Assembly: GCA_044508835.1 (NCBI GenBank)
Contig: JBIQHD010000011.1
Span: 55,517 to 119,516, forward strand
Length of the DNA: 64,000 nucleotides
Reading direction: 5' to 3'
Source of the DNA: JAKFDI01 sp044508835
GTDB taxonomy: Bacteria > Pseudomonadota > Gammaproteobacteria > Burkholderiales > Burkholderiaceae_C
Shown here in pieces: positions 44,736-52,262 of the stretch; positions within the stretch are counted from its first letter, which is position 1, and every line of letters starts with the position of its first letter. The position numbers and the translations under genes were made by a program. Under the pieces are notes generated by a model. It saw only the letters and a list, made by a program, of their open reading frames with translations, was not told the origin of the DNA and did not search any database.

Positions 44736-45153
44736 CGCCCGCCCCACGCACCAGCACGGGCAGCGTGAGCCGCTCGTTGACGACGCGATACGCGATGCGC
44801 ACCGGATCGCCGATCTTCAAGGGCTGGTCGGCCGGGCCTTCGAGCTGCAGGTTCACCCGCAGGTCGCCGTCGATGTCGGCCACCACCAGCACGTAGGGCA
44901 GCTGCGTCTTGAATGCGGGCAGGAAGGCGTGGTGGCAGACCGTCCAGCTGTGCACGGTGCCCGTCTCGCGCACCGGCACCCAGTCGAACGCCATGGCGTG
45001 GCACACGGCGCAGACGGGCCGCGGGTAGTGGCGCCGCTTGCCGCACGCGGCGCACTGCTGCACCAGGAAGCGGCCGTCCTTGAGCCCGTCCCAGTAGGGC
45101 TGCGTGTCCGGCCCGGCGTCGGGCTCGGGAACCAGGTAGTTGCTGGCCGACAT
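44728..45153 (-). CDS. DUF35 OB-fold/zinc-ribbon acyl-CoA-associated protein
   Basis: A 141-aa protein with a rubredoxin-like zinc ribbon (C34, C37, C48, C51) followed by an OB fold with GTVHSWTVCHHAFLPAF and LPYVLVVADIDG. In steroid side-chain degradation the analogous ChsH2 DUF35 domain docks on the Ltp2 aldolase. Here the gene is directly coupled (adjacent TGATG) to a thiolase-fold protein, so a DUF35-thiolase complex is expected. Together they should act as a retro-aldolase or thiolase. Confidence 0.88.
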
Positions 45154-46310
45154 CAGCCTCTCCGCATGATGGCGACGGAGCCGTCGCACATGTCGCCGAA
45201 CCCGGTGACGAGGCCGACCTCGGCGCCTTTCACCTGCGCGCGGCCGGCTTCGCCGCGCAGCTGCCGCACGAGCTCGACGATGTGGTTCATGCCGCCCACG
45301 TGCGCCTGCGACAGCAGGCCCCCGTGCGTGTTGACCGGCAGCCGCCCGCCCAGCGCGATGCCGCCGTCCTGCACGAAGGCGCCGCCTTCGCCGGTCTTGC
45401 AGAAGCCGAGCTCCTCGAGCTGGCGCAGCACGATGAAGGTGAAGCAGTCGTAGATCTCGGCGACGTCGATGTCGGCCGGCGTGACGCCCGCCATCTCGAA
45501 GGCCCGGCGTGCGGCCTTGGCGGTGCCGAACGCCAGCAGGTCGCGGCGCTGGCTGACCGCGCTCGGGCTCTCCGGATGGCCCTCGCCCACGCCCGAGAGG
45601 TACACCGCGCGCCCGGGCATGTCCTTCGCATGGTCCGCCGCGCTGATCACCACGCAGGCGGCGCCGTCGCTTTCCAGGCTGCAGTCGTACATGCGCAGCG
45701 GGTCGGAGATGAGGCGCGACGCCTGATGGTCCTCGACGGTCATCGGCTCCTTCATGACCGCGTTGCCGTTGAGCAGCGCATGGCTGCGCATGGTCACGGC
45801 GATCTGCGCGAGCTGGCGGCTCGTCGTGCCGTACAGCGCCATGTGGCGGCGCGCCATCGGGGCGTAGAACTGCGCCGGCGCGATGGCGCCGGAGGGCACC
45901 TCGAACTCGCCGACCACGCGGAACTGCGGCATCGCCGCGATGCGGCTGGTGATGCGCGTGCCGGAGTAGCCGTTGCGGCCCAGGGAGATCAGCACGTGGC
46001 GGCAGATGCCAGATGCGATGGCCGCCGCCGCGCACTGCAGGCTGGCGGTGGCGCTCGCGCCGCCCATGGGCGTCAGCGCGGAAAACTTGAGGTCGGGGAT
46101 GCCGAAGTTGGTGACGAAGTCTTCCGCCACCAGCGGCCCGATCGCGAACGGGATGATCCCGTCGATGTCGGTGGGCTTCAGCCCGGCGTCGGCGATGGCG
46201 GCGAGAGCCGCCTCCATCTGCAGCGCGATCGGTGTCTTGCCGGACCCGGGGGCGCGCACGTAGCGCGTTTCGCCGACGCCCGACAGGATGGCCTTGTCTC
46301 TCAAACTCAT
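45153..46310 (-). CDS. SCP2-thiolase/Ltp2-like protein
   Basis: A 385-aa thiolase-fold protein of the lipid-transfer/SCPx branch. The segment around the usual nucleophilic Cys reads MGGASATASLQCAAAAI, so the Cys is replaced, as in Ltp2 retro-aldolases. The C-terminal part has DVAEIYDCFT and LPVNTHGGLLSQAHVGG, where the usual GHPxGAT motif is changed. It is the first gene of the large minus-strand operon, coupled to DUF35. A shared regulatory motif lies 60-90 bp upstream. The likely role is C-C cleavage of a branched beta-hydroxyacyl-CoA. Confidence 0.87.
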   Translation of the reverse strand: MSLRDKAILSGVGETRYVRAPGSGKTPIALQMEAALAAIADAGLKPTDIDGIIPFAIGPLVAEDFVTNFGIPDLKFSALTPMGGASATASLQCAAAAIASGICRHVLISLGRNGYSGTRITSRIAAMPQFRVVGEFEVPSGAIAPAQFYAPMARRHMALYGTTSRQLAQIAVTMRSHALLNGNAVMKEPMTVEDHQASRLISDPLRMYDCSLESDGAACVVISAADHAKDMPGRAVYLSGVGEGHPESPSAVSQRRDLLAFGTAKAARRAFEMAGVTPADIDVAEIYDCFTFIVLRQLEELGFCKTGEGGAFVQDGGIALGGRLPVNTHGGLLSQAHVGGMNHIVELVRQLRGEAGRAQVKGAEVGLVTGFGDMCDGSVAIMRRG

Positions 46311-46370
46311 CGTTGCCCGCCAGTGCGCCCGTGCCGTGATTCAGTGCGGTCGATCCTAGCGACGGCGGGG

Positions 46371-46398
46371 TATTCCGAATAGCGACATCTTGTTATCC
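46371..46398 (-). promoter_or_regulatory. Candidate LysR-type operator of the minus-strand catabolic operon
   Basis: Read on the minus strand, GGATAAC is followed by GCTATTCGGAATA, which parallels the elements at 23175-23202 upstream of the plus-strand operon. TATTC-C-GAATA at 46371-46381 is itself a dyad. The motif overlaps the stop codon of the isomerase gene upstream and lies 60-90 bp before the ATG at 46310. Confidence 0.45.
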
Positions 46399-47025
46399 CG
46401 GCCTATCAATTTTTGTTTGATCCGCGCCTTGCAGCGCCGCCCGCACCAGCGGCAGGTGGTCGTTGCCGAAATACATGTCGTCGCCGTTCACGAACAGCGT
46501 GGGCGAGCCGAAGCCGCCGCGGGCGATGAGCTCCTCGGTGTTGGCGCGCAGCGCGGCCTTGACGTCGTCGCGGGCGATGGCGCGCATCACCGCCTCGGCC
46601 TCCACGCCGGCCCTGGCGCAGATCTCGCGCACCACGCCGTCCTGCGACATGTCGAGGTCGTCGCGCCAGTACGCCTCGAACGCCGCCCGCGCGAAGTCGA
46701 CGAGCCGGCCCTGCGGCTCAAGCACCAGGCAGGCGCGCATCACCTTGACGCTGTTGACCGGGAACACGGTGGGCGCCGGGTGGATGGCGATGCCGGCCAG
46801 GCGCGCCCAGGCCTGCAGGCTCCTGGCGGAGTAGGCCTTCTTGGCGGGCACCGGATGGCTCCGCGTCGCGTAGACGCTCGGGTTGACCGCGTTGAAGACG
46901 CCGCCGACGAGGATGGGGCGCCAGCGGATCGTGGCGCCGAACTCGCGCGCGAGCGGCTGCACGTTGTGGAAGCCGAGGTAGGTCCAGGGGCTGGAGCAGT
47001 CGAAGAAGAACTCGATGGTGGTCAT
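46393..47025 (-). CDS. 2-hydroxychromene-2-carboxylate isomerase-like DsbA-family protein
   Basis: A 210-aa thioredoxin-fold protein of the HCCA isomerase/kappa-GST family. The N-terminal FFFDCSSPWTYLG carries the Ser that binds glutathione, and GGFGSPTLFVNGDDMYFGNDHL is the typical C-terminal end. It would use glutathione to isomerise an aromatic intermediate or to conjugate it. The ATG at 47025 is favoured since AAGGA is about 9 nt upstream; an ATG at 47034 overlaps the GST stop. It is coupled to the GST gene, forming a glutathione-linked pair upstream of the big operon. Confidence 0.88.
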   Translation of the reverse strand: MTTIEFFFDCSSPWTYLGFHNVQPLAREFGATIRWRPILVGGVFNAVNPSVYATRSHPVPAKKAYSARSLQAWARLAGIAIHPAPTVFPVNSVKVMRACLVLEPQGRLVDFARAAFEAYWRDDLDMSQDGVVREICARAGVEAEAVMRAIARDDVKAALRANTEELIARGGFGSPTLFVNGDDMYFGNDHLPLVRAALQGADQTKIDRPG

Positions 47026-47030
47026 GCGTT

Positions 47031-47744
47031 TCATTCCTTGGCGGCCCGGGAAGCGGCCGCGCCGGCGAACAGGCTGCGCCGCGTTTCTTCGTCCATCGCG
47101 GTGCCGGCGGGCCTGCGCCATTCCCTGCCGACGGCCAGCCCCGCCTGCACCTGCGGGCGGGCGCGCACCGCGGCGAACCAGCGCTTCAGGCCGGGCCATT
47201 CGTCCAGCGTGAAGCCTTGCGCCTTGTGGGTCATCACCCAGGGAAAGGCGGCCATGTCCGCCACGGAGTAGTCACCCGCCAGGTGGGCGCCCGTGCGCTG
47301 GAGCTGGCGGTCCATCACCTGGTAGAGCCGGCGCATCTCGGCGCCATAGCGCTCGATGGCGTACGGGATCTTCTCTTCGGCGTAGAGCAGGAAGTGCCCG
47401 TTCTGGCCGGCCATGGGGCCGAGGCCGCCCACCTGCCAGTACAGCCACTGCAGCGCCGCGTACTTCTGCCGCGGCGCCGCGGGCAGGAAGCGGCCCGACT
47501 TCTCCGCGAGGTACTGCAGGATCGCGCCGCTCTCGAAGATCGCCACCGGCTCGCCGCCGTCCGCGGGCGAACGGTCGACGATCGCCGGGATGCGGTGGTT
47601 CGGGCTGATGGCGAGGAAGGCCGGCTCGTGCTGCCCGCGCCGCGTGATGTCGACCGGCACCACGGTGTACGGCAGGCCGCACTCCTCGAGCATGATGGTG
47701 ATCTTCCAGCCGTTCGGGGTGGGCCAGTAGTGGAGGTCGATCAT
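47031..47744 (-). CDS. Glutathione S-transferase (Ure2p/YfcG-like)
   Basis: A 237-aa cytosolic GST. The thioredoxin-like N domain has YWPTPNGWKITIMLEE, SPNHRIPAI and FESGAILQYLA (glutathione-binding Glu-Ser). The all-alpha C domain contains GQNGHFLLYA and SVADMAAFPWV. The asparagine-type active site (TPNGWK) marks the disulfide-bond reductase-like Nu/YfcG group. It is the first gene of a two-gene unit with the HCCA isomerase-like gene. Confidence 0.92.
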   Translation of the reverse strand: MIDLHYWPTPNGWKITIMLEECGLPYTVVPVDITRRGQHEPAFLAISPNHRIPAIVDRSPADGGEPVAIFESGAILQYLAEKSGRFLPAAPRQKYAALQWLYWQVGGLGPMAGQNGHFLLYAEEKIPYAIERYGAEMRRLYQVMDRQLQRTGAHLAGDYSVADMAAFPWVMTHKAQGFTLDEWPGLKRWFAAVRARPQVQAGLAVGREWRRPAGTAMDEETRRSLFAGAAASRAAKE

Positions 47745-47861
47745 GGAGCGCGGCCGCGGTGAATGCTTCGCGGCGATTGTGTGAGCGCGCGCGCGAGACG
47801 CTCAGCCGCTTTTTTTCATGGGCCGCGATCACCATTTGTTGGACGGCGGCCGGCCTGAACG

Positions 47862-48779
47862 TCACCGCACTTCCAGCTGCGGCCCCAGCCGCCGCAGCAG
47901 CAGCGCATGGGCCCAGTCCATGAAGGCCTGGACCCGCGCCGCGCGCCTGCGGGTGGTGGGCGTCACCAGGTGCAGGGGCAGCGAGGGGCACTGCCACCCG
48001 GGCAGCACGCGCACCAGGGCGCCGCTGGCCAGGTGGTGGCCGGCCACGAACTCGGCCAGCATGATGACGCCCAGCCCGTCCAGGCCCGCGCTCAGGGCCA
48101 CCGCGCTGTCGGTGGTGACGATGCGCGCCGGGACGTCGACGGTCTCCTCGCGGCCGTCCCGCCGCAGGGCCACCGGCCGCAGCTTGCCCGTCGATGCGAG
48201 CAGGTAGCCGACCTGGTGATGGCGAACCAGCTGCCCGGGCACGTCGGGCAGGCCATGCCGCTCGACGTAGCGCGGCGCGGCGCACAGCACGAAGCGCAGG
48301 TCGCCGACGCGGCGTGCCGACAACCGCGAGTCCGGCAGCTGGCCGCCGCGCAGGGCGCAGTCCACGCCCTCCTGCACCAGGTCGACGGCGCGGTCGGTGC
48401 AGCCCAGCTCGATCGTCACCCTCGGGTAGCGTTCGAGGAAGCCGCGGATCTCGGGCGCGAACACGAGGCGGCCCATGGCCACCGGCACGTCGACGCGCAG
48501 ATGCCCCGCGGGGGCGCTGGTGCCCTTGCGCAGCATGGCTTCCATCGCGTCGACCTGCTCGAGGATGGCGCACGCATGCCGGTAGTACGCGAGGCCCTCG
48601 TCGGTGGGCGTGACCGAGCGGGTCGTGCGCGTGAGCAGCCGGGTGCCGAGCTTGTCTTCGAGCTGCTGGATCTGCTGGCTGACGGTGGCCTTGTGCAGGC
48701 CGAGCCGCAGCGCCGCCTTGGTGTAGCTGCCGCTCTCCACGACCTGCACGAGGGCACGCATGGCGTCGAATCGGTCCAT
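47862..48779 (-). CDS. LysR-family transcriptional regulator
   Basis: A 305-aa LysR regulator. The N-terminal HTH has MRALVQVVESGSYTKAALRLGLHKATVSQQIQ in pieces, and the effector-binding domain follows from about residue 90. It belongs to the AaeR/PecT-like group that frequently controls adjacent genes. It is divergent from the small membrane protein at 48903, which is the most likely target, and lies 118 bp downstream of the GST gene on the same strand. Confidence 0.9.
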   Translation of the reverse strand: MDRFDAMRALVQVVESGSYTKAALRLGLHKATVSQQIQQLEDKLGTRLLTRTTRSVTPTDEGLAYYRHACAILEQVDAMEAMLRKGTSAPAGHLRVDVPVAMGRLVFAPEIRGFLERYPRVTIELGCTDRAVDLVQEGVDCALRGGQLPDSRLSARRVGDLRFVLCAAPRYVERHGLPDVPGQLVRHHQVGYLLASTGKLRPVALRRDGREETVDVPARIVTTDSAVALSAGLDGLGVIMLAEFVAGHHLASGALVRVLPGWQCPSLPLHLVTPTTRRRAARVQAFMDWAHALLLRRLGPQLEVR

Positions 48780-48902
48780 GGGGCGGCTCCGTGAGGCGGT
48801 GTTCGGATTGTCGGCGAACGCCCGACAGTGTGTCGCCGCCTTCGGGCTAGGCGCGCCGCCGCGCGGTTCCTAGAGTGGACCCGGCCATCGAAAGGACCCC
48901 TC

Positions 48903-49364
48903 ATGCCCAAGCGCGTTCACCTCGTCGCGGGACTCCTCGCCCCGCTGTGCCTCGCCACCTTCTTCCTGTCCACCGTGCTCGTGGAACTGTTCGGGTCGCA
49001 GGCCGCGGTCGCGCAGTTGAAGGCGCTGATCGTGGCGCCGGGCCTGTGGCTCATGATCCCCGCCATGGCGGCGGCCGGCGGCAGCGGGATGTTCCTCGGC
49101 CGGTCGCGCACGGGCCGGTGGGTCGAGGCCAAGAAGAAGCGCATGGCGTGGATCGCCGCCAACGGGCTGCTGGTGCTGGTGCCGTGCGCCCTCGTGCTGG
49201 ACCGGTGGGCCGCGTCGGGCACGTTCGATGCGGGCTTCCACGCCGTGCAGGCGGTCGAGCTTCTGGCCGGCGCCGCCAACTTCGTGCTGATGGGGCTGAA
49301 CGTGCGGGACGGGCTGCGCCTGGCCGGCCGGCGGCGCGCCGCGCCGGCATCCAGGGCCGGCTAG
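48903..49364 (+). CDS. Small four-helix membrane protein
   Basis: A 153-aa integral membrane protein with four hydrophobic helices (about 5-27, 38-58, 80-100, 115-135) and a basic loop RSRTGRWVEAKKKR between helices 2 and 3. I do not recognise a characterised family with certainty. It is divergent from a LysR gene, separated by 123 bp, and may be regulated by it. The ATG at 48903 is preceded by AAAGGA and is preferred over a longer reading. Confidence 0.75.
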   Translation: MPKRVHLVAGLLAPLCLATFFLSTVLVELFGSQAAVAQLKALIVAPGLWLMIPAMAAAGGSGMFLGRSRTGRWVEAKKKRMAWIAANGLLVLVPCALVLDRWAASGTFDAGFHAVQAVELLAGAANFVLMGLNVRDGLRLAGRRRAAPASRAG

Positions 49365-49390
49365 CGTTCCCCGCTGGTTTCCGTGCGACC

Positions 49391-50287
49391 TCAGCCCGCC
49401 TTCTGCAGGCCCCGCTTCTCGAACCAGTGGTGCGCGTAGGGGTTGCGGTTGTATGGCGCGATCTCGGTGTAGCCGTTGCGCTCGTACAGCTTGCGGGCCT
49501 CCACCAGGCGGCGGTTCGTGTCGAGCTGGAGCACGTCCACGCCGGCGGCCACCGCCTGCGCTTCGAGCGCCGCCAGCAGGCGCTGCGCGATGCCCAGGCC
49601 GCGCGCGGACGGGGCCACCCACATGCGCTTGATCTCGCCGACGCCGCCCTCCTGGACCTTGAGCGCCCCGCAGCCCACCGCGTCCCCTTCCAGCCGCGCG
49701 AGGAAGAAGTACCCCAGCGGCGGCACCAGCTCTTGCGGATGGGCCGAGACGGAGAGCCCGGGATCGAACCCTTCGTCGAAACGCTCTTGCAATTCATGGA
49801 AGTACGCGCGGATGCAGGCGACCGCCTCGTCGCCGAAGGGATCGGCGCGCTCGATCGCCACGGCCGACGCGCGCAGGCACCGCTCGACTTCGGCCATCGC
49901 CGCCAGCAGGCGTTCGCGCTGCGAAGGCCCGAGCGGCGCGAGCAGCGAGGCCGCGAGGTCCGCCGACCGCTGGTCCAGCATCGCCCATTCCCGCCGGCCC
50001 CTGGCCGTCAGCGCGACGCGCTTCACGCGGCCGTCCGCCGGGTCGCGCCGCGAGGTCGTCAGCTTGCGCGCCTCCAGCGCCCTCAGCATCCGGCTAAGGT
50101 AGCCGGAATCGAGCGCCAGGCGCGCGCGCAGGTCGCGCACCGTCGCGCCGTCCAGCCCGATCTCGAACAGCAGCCGGGCCTCGCCGAGCGGCCGGCCGCT
50201 GCCCAGGTAGTCGTCGCTCAGGGCGCCGATGCGCTGGGTGACGGTGCGGTTGAACCGGCGCACCTGCCGGAGGGGGTCGTTGTCCAT
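49391..50287 (-). CDS. MarR-GNAT fusion protein
   Basis: A 298-aa two-domain protein. Residues about 5-145 form a MarR-type winged helix (LDSGYLSRMLRALEARKL, RDPADGRVKRVALTARG), and residues about 155-298 form a GNAT acetyltransferase with the acetyl-CoA loop APSARGLGIAQRLL. Such fusions acetylate a small molecule or protein and regulate transcription, often of their own gene. The ATG at 50287 is used since the longer reading adds 20 unrelated residues. Two dyads lie directly upstream (50291-50315) and could be its operator. Confidence 0.92.
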   Translation of the reverse strand: MDNDPLRQVRRFNRTVTQRIGALSDDYLGSGRPLGEARLLFEIGLDGATVRDLRARLALDSGYLSRMLRALEARKLTTSRRDPADGRVKRVALTARGRREWAMLDQRSADLAASLLAPLGPSQRERLLAAMAEVERCLRASAVAIERADPFGDEAVACIRAYFHELQERFDEGFDPGLSVSAHPQELVPPLGYFFLARLEGDAVGCGALKVQEGGVGEIKRMWVAPSARGLGIAQRLLAALEAQAVAAGVDVLQLDTNRRLVEARKLYERNGYTEIAPYNRNPYAHHWFEKRGLQKAG

Positions 50288-50290
50288 ACT

Positions 50291-50315
50291 TCTGACGAAA
50301 GTCAGAGAATATTCT
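50291..50315. promoter_or_regulatory. Twin dyads upstream of the MarR-GNAT gene
   Basis: TCTGAC-GAAA-GTCAGA (50291-50306) and the palindrome AGAATATTCT (50306-50315) share one base. They lie immediately before the MarR-GNAT start codon. The position suits autoregulation. Confidence 0.45.
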
Positions 50316-50424
50316 AGCCCCGCTCGGGCCCGCCGCCGCGGGAACACTGATTGCCGGTGACCGGCCCCTGTGCGCCGGCACGCGCTCCTGCACGCCGGCG
50401 CCAGCCACCGAGGAGGACATCGAC

Positions 50425-50856
50425 GTGGCCGTCACCGTCATCGAGCACCGGTATTCCACCGCCGTCCACCCGCTGCATGCGGTGCTGCTGGCGGGAACCG
50501 TTCCCCTGTTCCTCGGCGCCGCGCTCAGCGACGCGGCCTATGCCAGGTCCTACGAGATCCAGTGGAGCAACTTCGCCTCGTGGCTCGTGGCGGGCGGCCT
50601 CGTGTTCGCCTCGCTCGCGCTGGTCTTCGCGGTGTTCGACCTGTTCCGCCCGCGCCGCCGCGCCGAGGGCGCGGGGCGCTATGCGGTCGTGCTGCTGGTG
50701 CTGTGGGTGCTGGGGCTGTGCAATGCCCTGATGCACGCCCGCGATGCCTGGGCGGGCATGCCGGCCGGCCTGGTGCTGTCGGTGATCGTGGCCGTGCTCG
50801 CCTGCGCGGCCACCTGGCTGGGCTTTCGCGCGCCGCGCGTCGGAGAACCGTCATGA
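50425..50856 (+). CDS. DUF2231-type membrane protein
   Basis: A 143-aa protein with four hydrophobic helices (about 17-33, 48-70, 84-102, 112-132). The N-terminal HPLHAVLLAGTVPLFLGAALSD matches the DUF2231 start, often found in predicted redox or heme-related membrane units. The GTG start at 50425 is supported by an AGGAGG 8 nt upstream. Its stop overlaps the next gene by ATGA, so it is co-translated with the sorbosone dehydrogenase-like lipoprotein and may form its membrane partner. Confidence 0.82.
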   Translation: MAVTVIEHRYSTAVHPLHAVLLAGTVPLFLGAALSDAAYARSYEIQWSNFASWLVAGGLVFASLALVFAVFDLFRPRRRAEGAGRYAVVLLVLWVLGLCNALMHARDAWAGMPAGLVLSVIVAVLACAATWLGFRAPRVGEPS

Positions 50857-52148
50857 CGCGCTCCCGTCTTCTCGCCGTGCTGGCCTTCTCCGCCCTGCTG
50901 GGTGCCTGCGGCGCCGAGCCCGAGCCGCCGCGCGTCGGCCCCAACCCGGAGCTGCCGCCGCCGCAGCGCGGCTTGCTGCCCCACATGACGATCGCCGAGC
51001 CGGCCGAATGGGGCGACCAGCGGCCCACCGTGCCGCAGGGCTACGCCATCAGCGCCATCGCCACCGACCTGAAGATCCCGCGCCAGACGCTGGTGCTGCC
51101 CAACGGCGACATCCTGGTGGCCGAAGGCCGCGGCGGCCACGCGCCGGCGCTCAAGCCCAAGGACGTGATCGCCGGCATCATCAAGTCCAAGGGCACCAGC
51201 CCGGTGAAGGGCGGCAACCGGCTGACGCTGCTGCGCGATGCCGACGGCGACGGCGTCTACGAGGCGCGCAGCGTCTACGCCGAGAACCTGGACGCGCCCT
51301 ACGGCCTCGCGCTGGTCGGCAACCGGCTCTACGTCGCCAACCAGGGCGCGCTGGTGCGCTTCGACTACACCCCCGGCGACACGCAGGCGAGCGGGCCGCC
51401 GGTGAAGGTGACGGACCTGCCCTCGGCCATCAACCACCACTGGACCAAGGCGCTGGCGGCGAGCGCCGACGGCCGCTTCCTCTACGTCGGCATCGGCTCC
51501 AACAGCAACATCACCGAGCGCGGCATGGCGGCCGAGGTCGACCGGGCGATGGTCTGGCAGGTGGACGCCGAGACCGGCGCCCACAAGCCCTACGCCACCG
51601 GCCTGCGCAACCCGACCGCGCTGGCCGTCCAGCCCGGCACCGGGCAGCTGTGGGCGGTGGTGAACGAGCGCGACGAGATCGGCCCGAACCTCGTGCCCGA
51701 CTACCTCACCGCCGTGCGCGAGGGCGGCTTCTACGGCTGGCCGTACAGCTACTGGGGCCAGCACGTGGACGAGCGGGTGCGGCCGCAGGACCCAGACAAG
51801 GTCGCCTCGGCGATCGCCCCCGACTACAGCCTCGGCTCGCACGTGGCCGCGCTGGGCCTGGCCTTCTCGCATGCGGCGATGGGGCCCGACTTCACCGACG
51901 GCGTCTTCGTCGGCGAGCACGGCAGCTGGAACCGCGCCGAACCGGTGGGCTACAAGGTGGTGTTCGTGCCGTTCAGCAACGGCCGCCCGGTCGGCGAGCC
52001 GGTGGACTTCGTGGCCGGCTTTCGCGGCGCCGACGGCAAGACCCGCGGCCGCCCGGTCGGCGTGAGCGTCGACCCGCGCGGCGCGCTCATCGTGGCCGAC
52101 GACCTGTCGAACACCGTGTGGCGGGTGACGCCGGCGCGGAATCCATAG
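50853..52148 (+). CDS. PQQ-type sugar/sorbosone dehydrogenase-like lipoprotein
   Basis: A 431-aa secreted beta-propeller. A lipoprotein signal ends in LLGAC with Cys19 as the lipidated residue. The body has the L-sorbosone/aldose dehydrogenase-like repeats: IPRQTLVLPNGDILVAE, DADGDGVYE, GLRNPTALAVQP, GGFYGWPYSYWG and GEHGSWNR. It should oxidise a sugar or aldehyde in the periplasm, probably with PQQ, and pass electrons through a membrane partner such as the coupled DUF2231 protein. No cytochrome c domain is present. A GC-rich hairpin follows at 52164-52190. Confidence 0.88.
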   Translation: MTRSRLLAVLAFSALLGACGAEPEPPRVGPNPELPPPQRGLLPHMTIAEPAEWGDQRPTVPQGYAISAIATDLKIPRQTLVLPNGDILVAEGRGGHAPALKPKDVIAGIIKSKGTSPVKGGNRLTLLRDADGDGVYEARSVYAENLDAPYGLALVGNRLYVANQGALVRFDYTPGDTQASGPPVKVTDLPSAINHHWTKALAASADGRFLYVGIGSNSNITERGMAAEVDRAMVWQVDAETGAHKPYATGLRNPTALAVQPGTGQLWAVVNERDEIGPNLVPDYLTAVREGGFYGWPYSYWGQHVDERVRPQDPDKVASAIAPDYSLGSHVAALGLAFSHAAMGPDFTDGVFVGEHGSWNRAEPVGYKVVFVPFSNGRPVGEPVDFVAGFRGADGKTRGRPVGVSVDPRGALIVADDLSNTVWRVTPARNP

Positions 52149-52163
52149 CGCCTCCTTCGTGGC

Positions 52164-52190
52164 CGGCCGCTTCGAGCGGGGAAGCGGCCG
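52164..52190 (+). terminator. GC-rich hairpin after the dehydrogenase gene
   Basis: A 10-bp stem CGGCCGCTTC/GAAGCGGCCG with a 7-nt loop lies 16 bp after the stop. There is no T tract, so the termination role is tentative. Confidence 0.4.
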
Positions 52191-52262
52191 CGGGCCCGCG
52201 CGCCCGATCGCCGCCGCCCCGGTCTGGCAACATCGCGCGGCGCCCCTCCGAAGGACCCGCCC

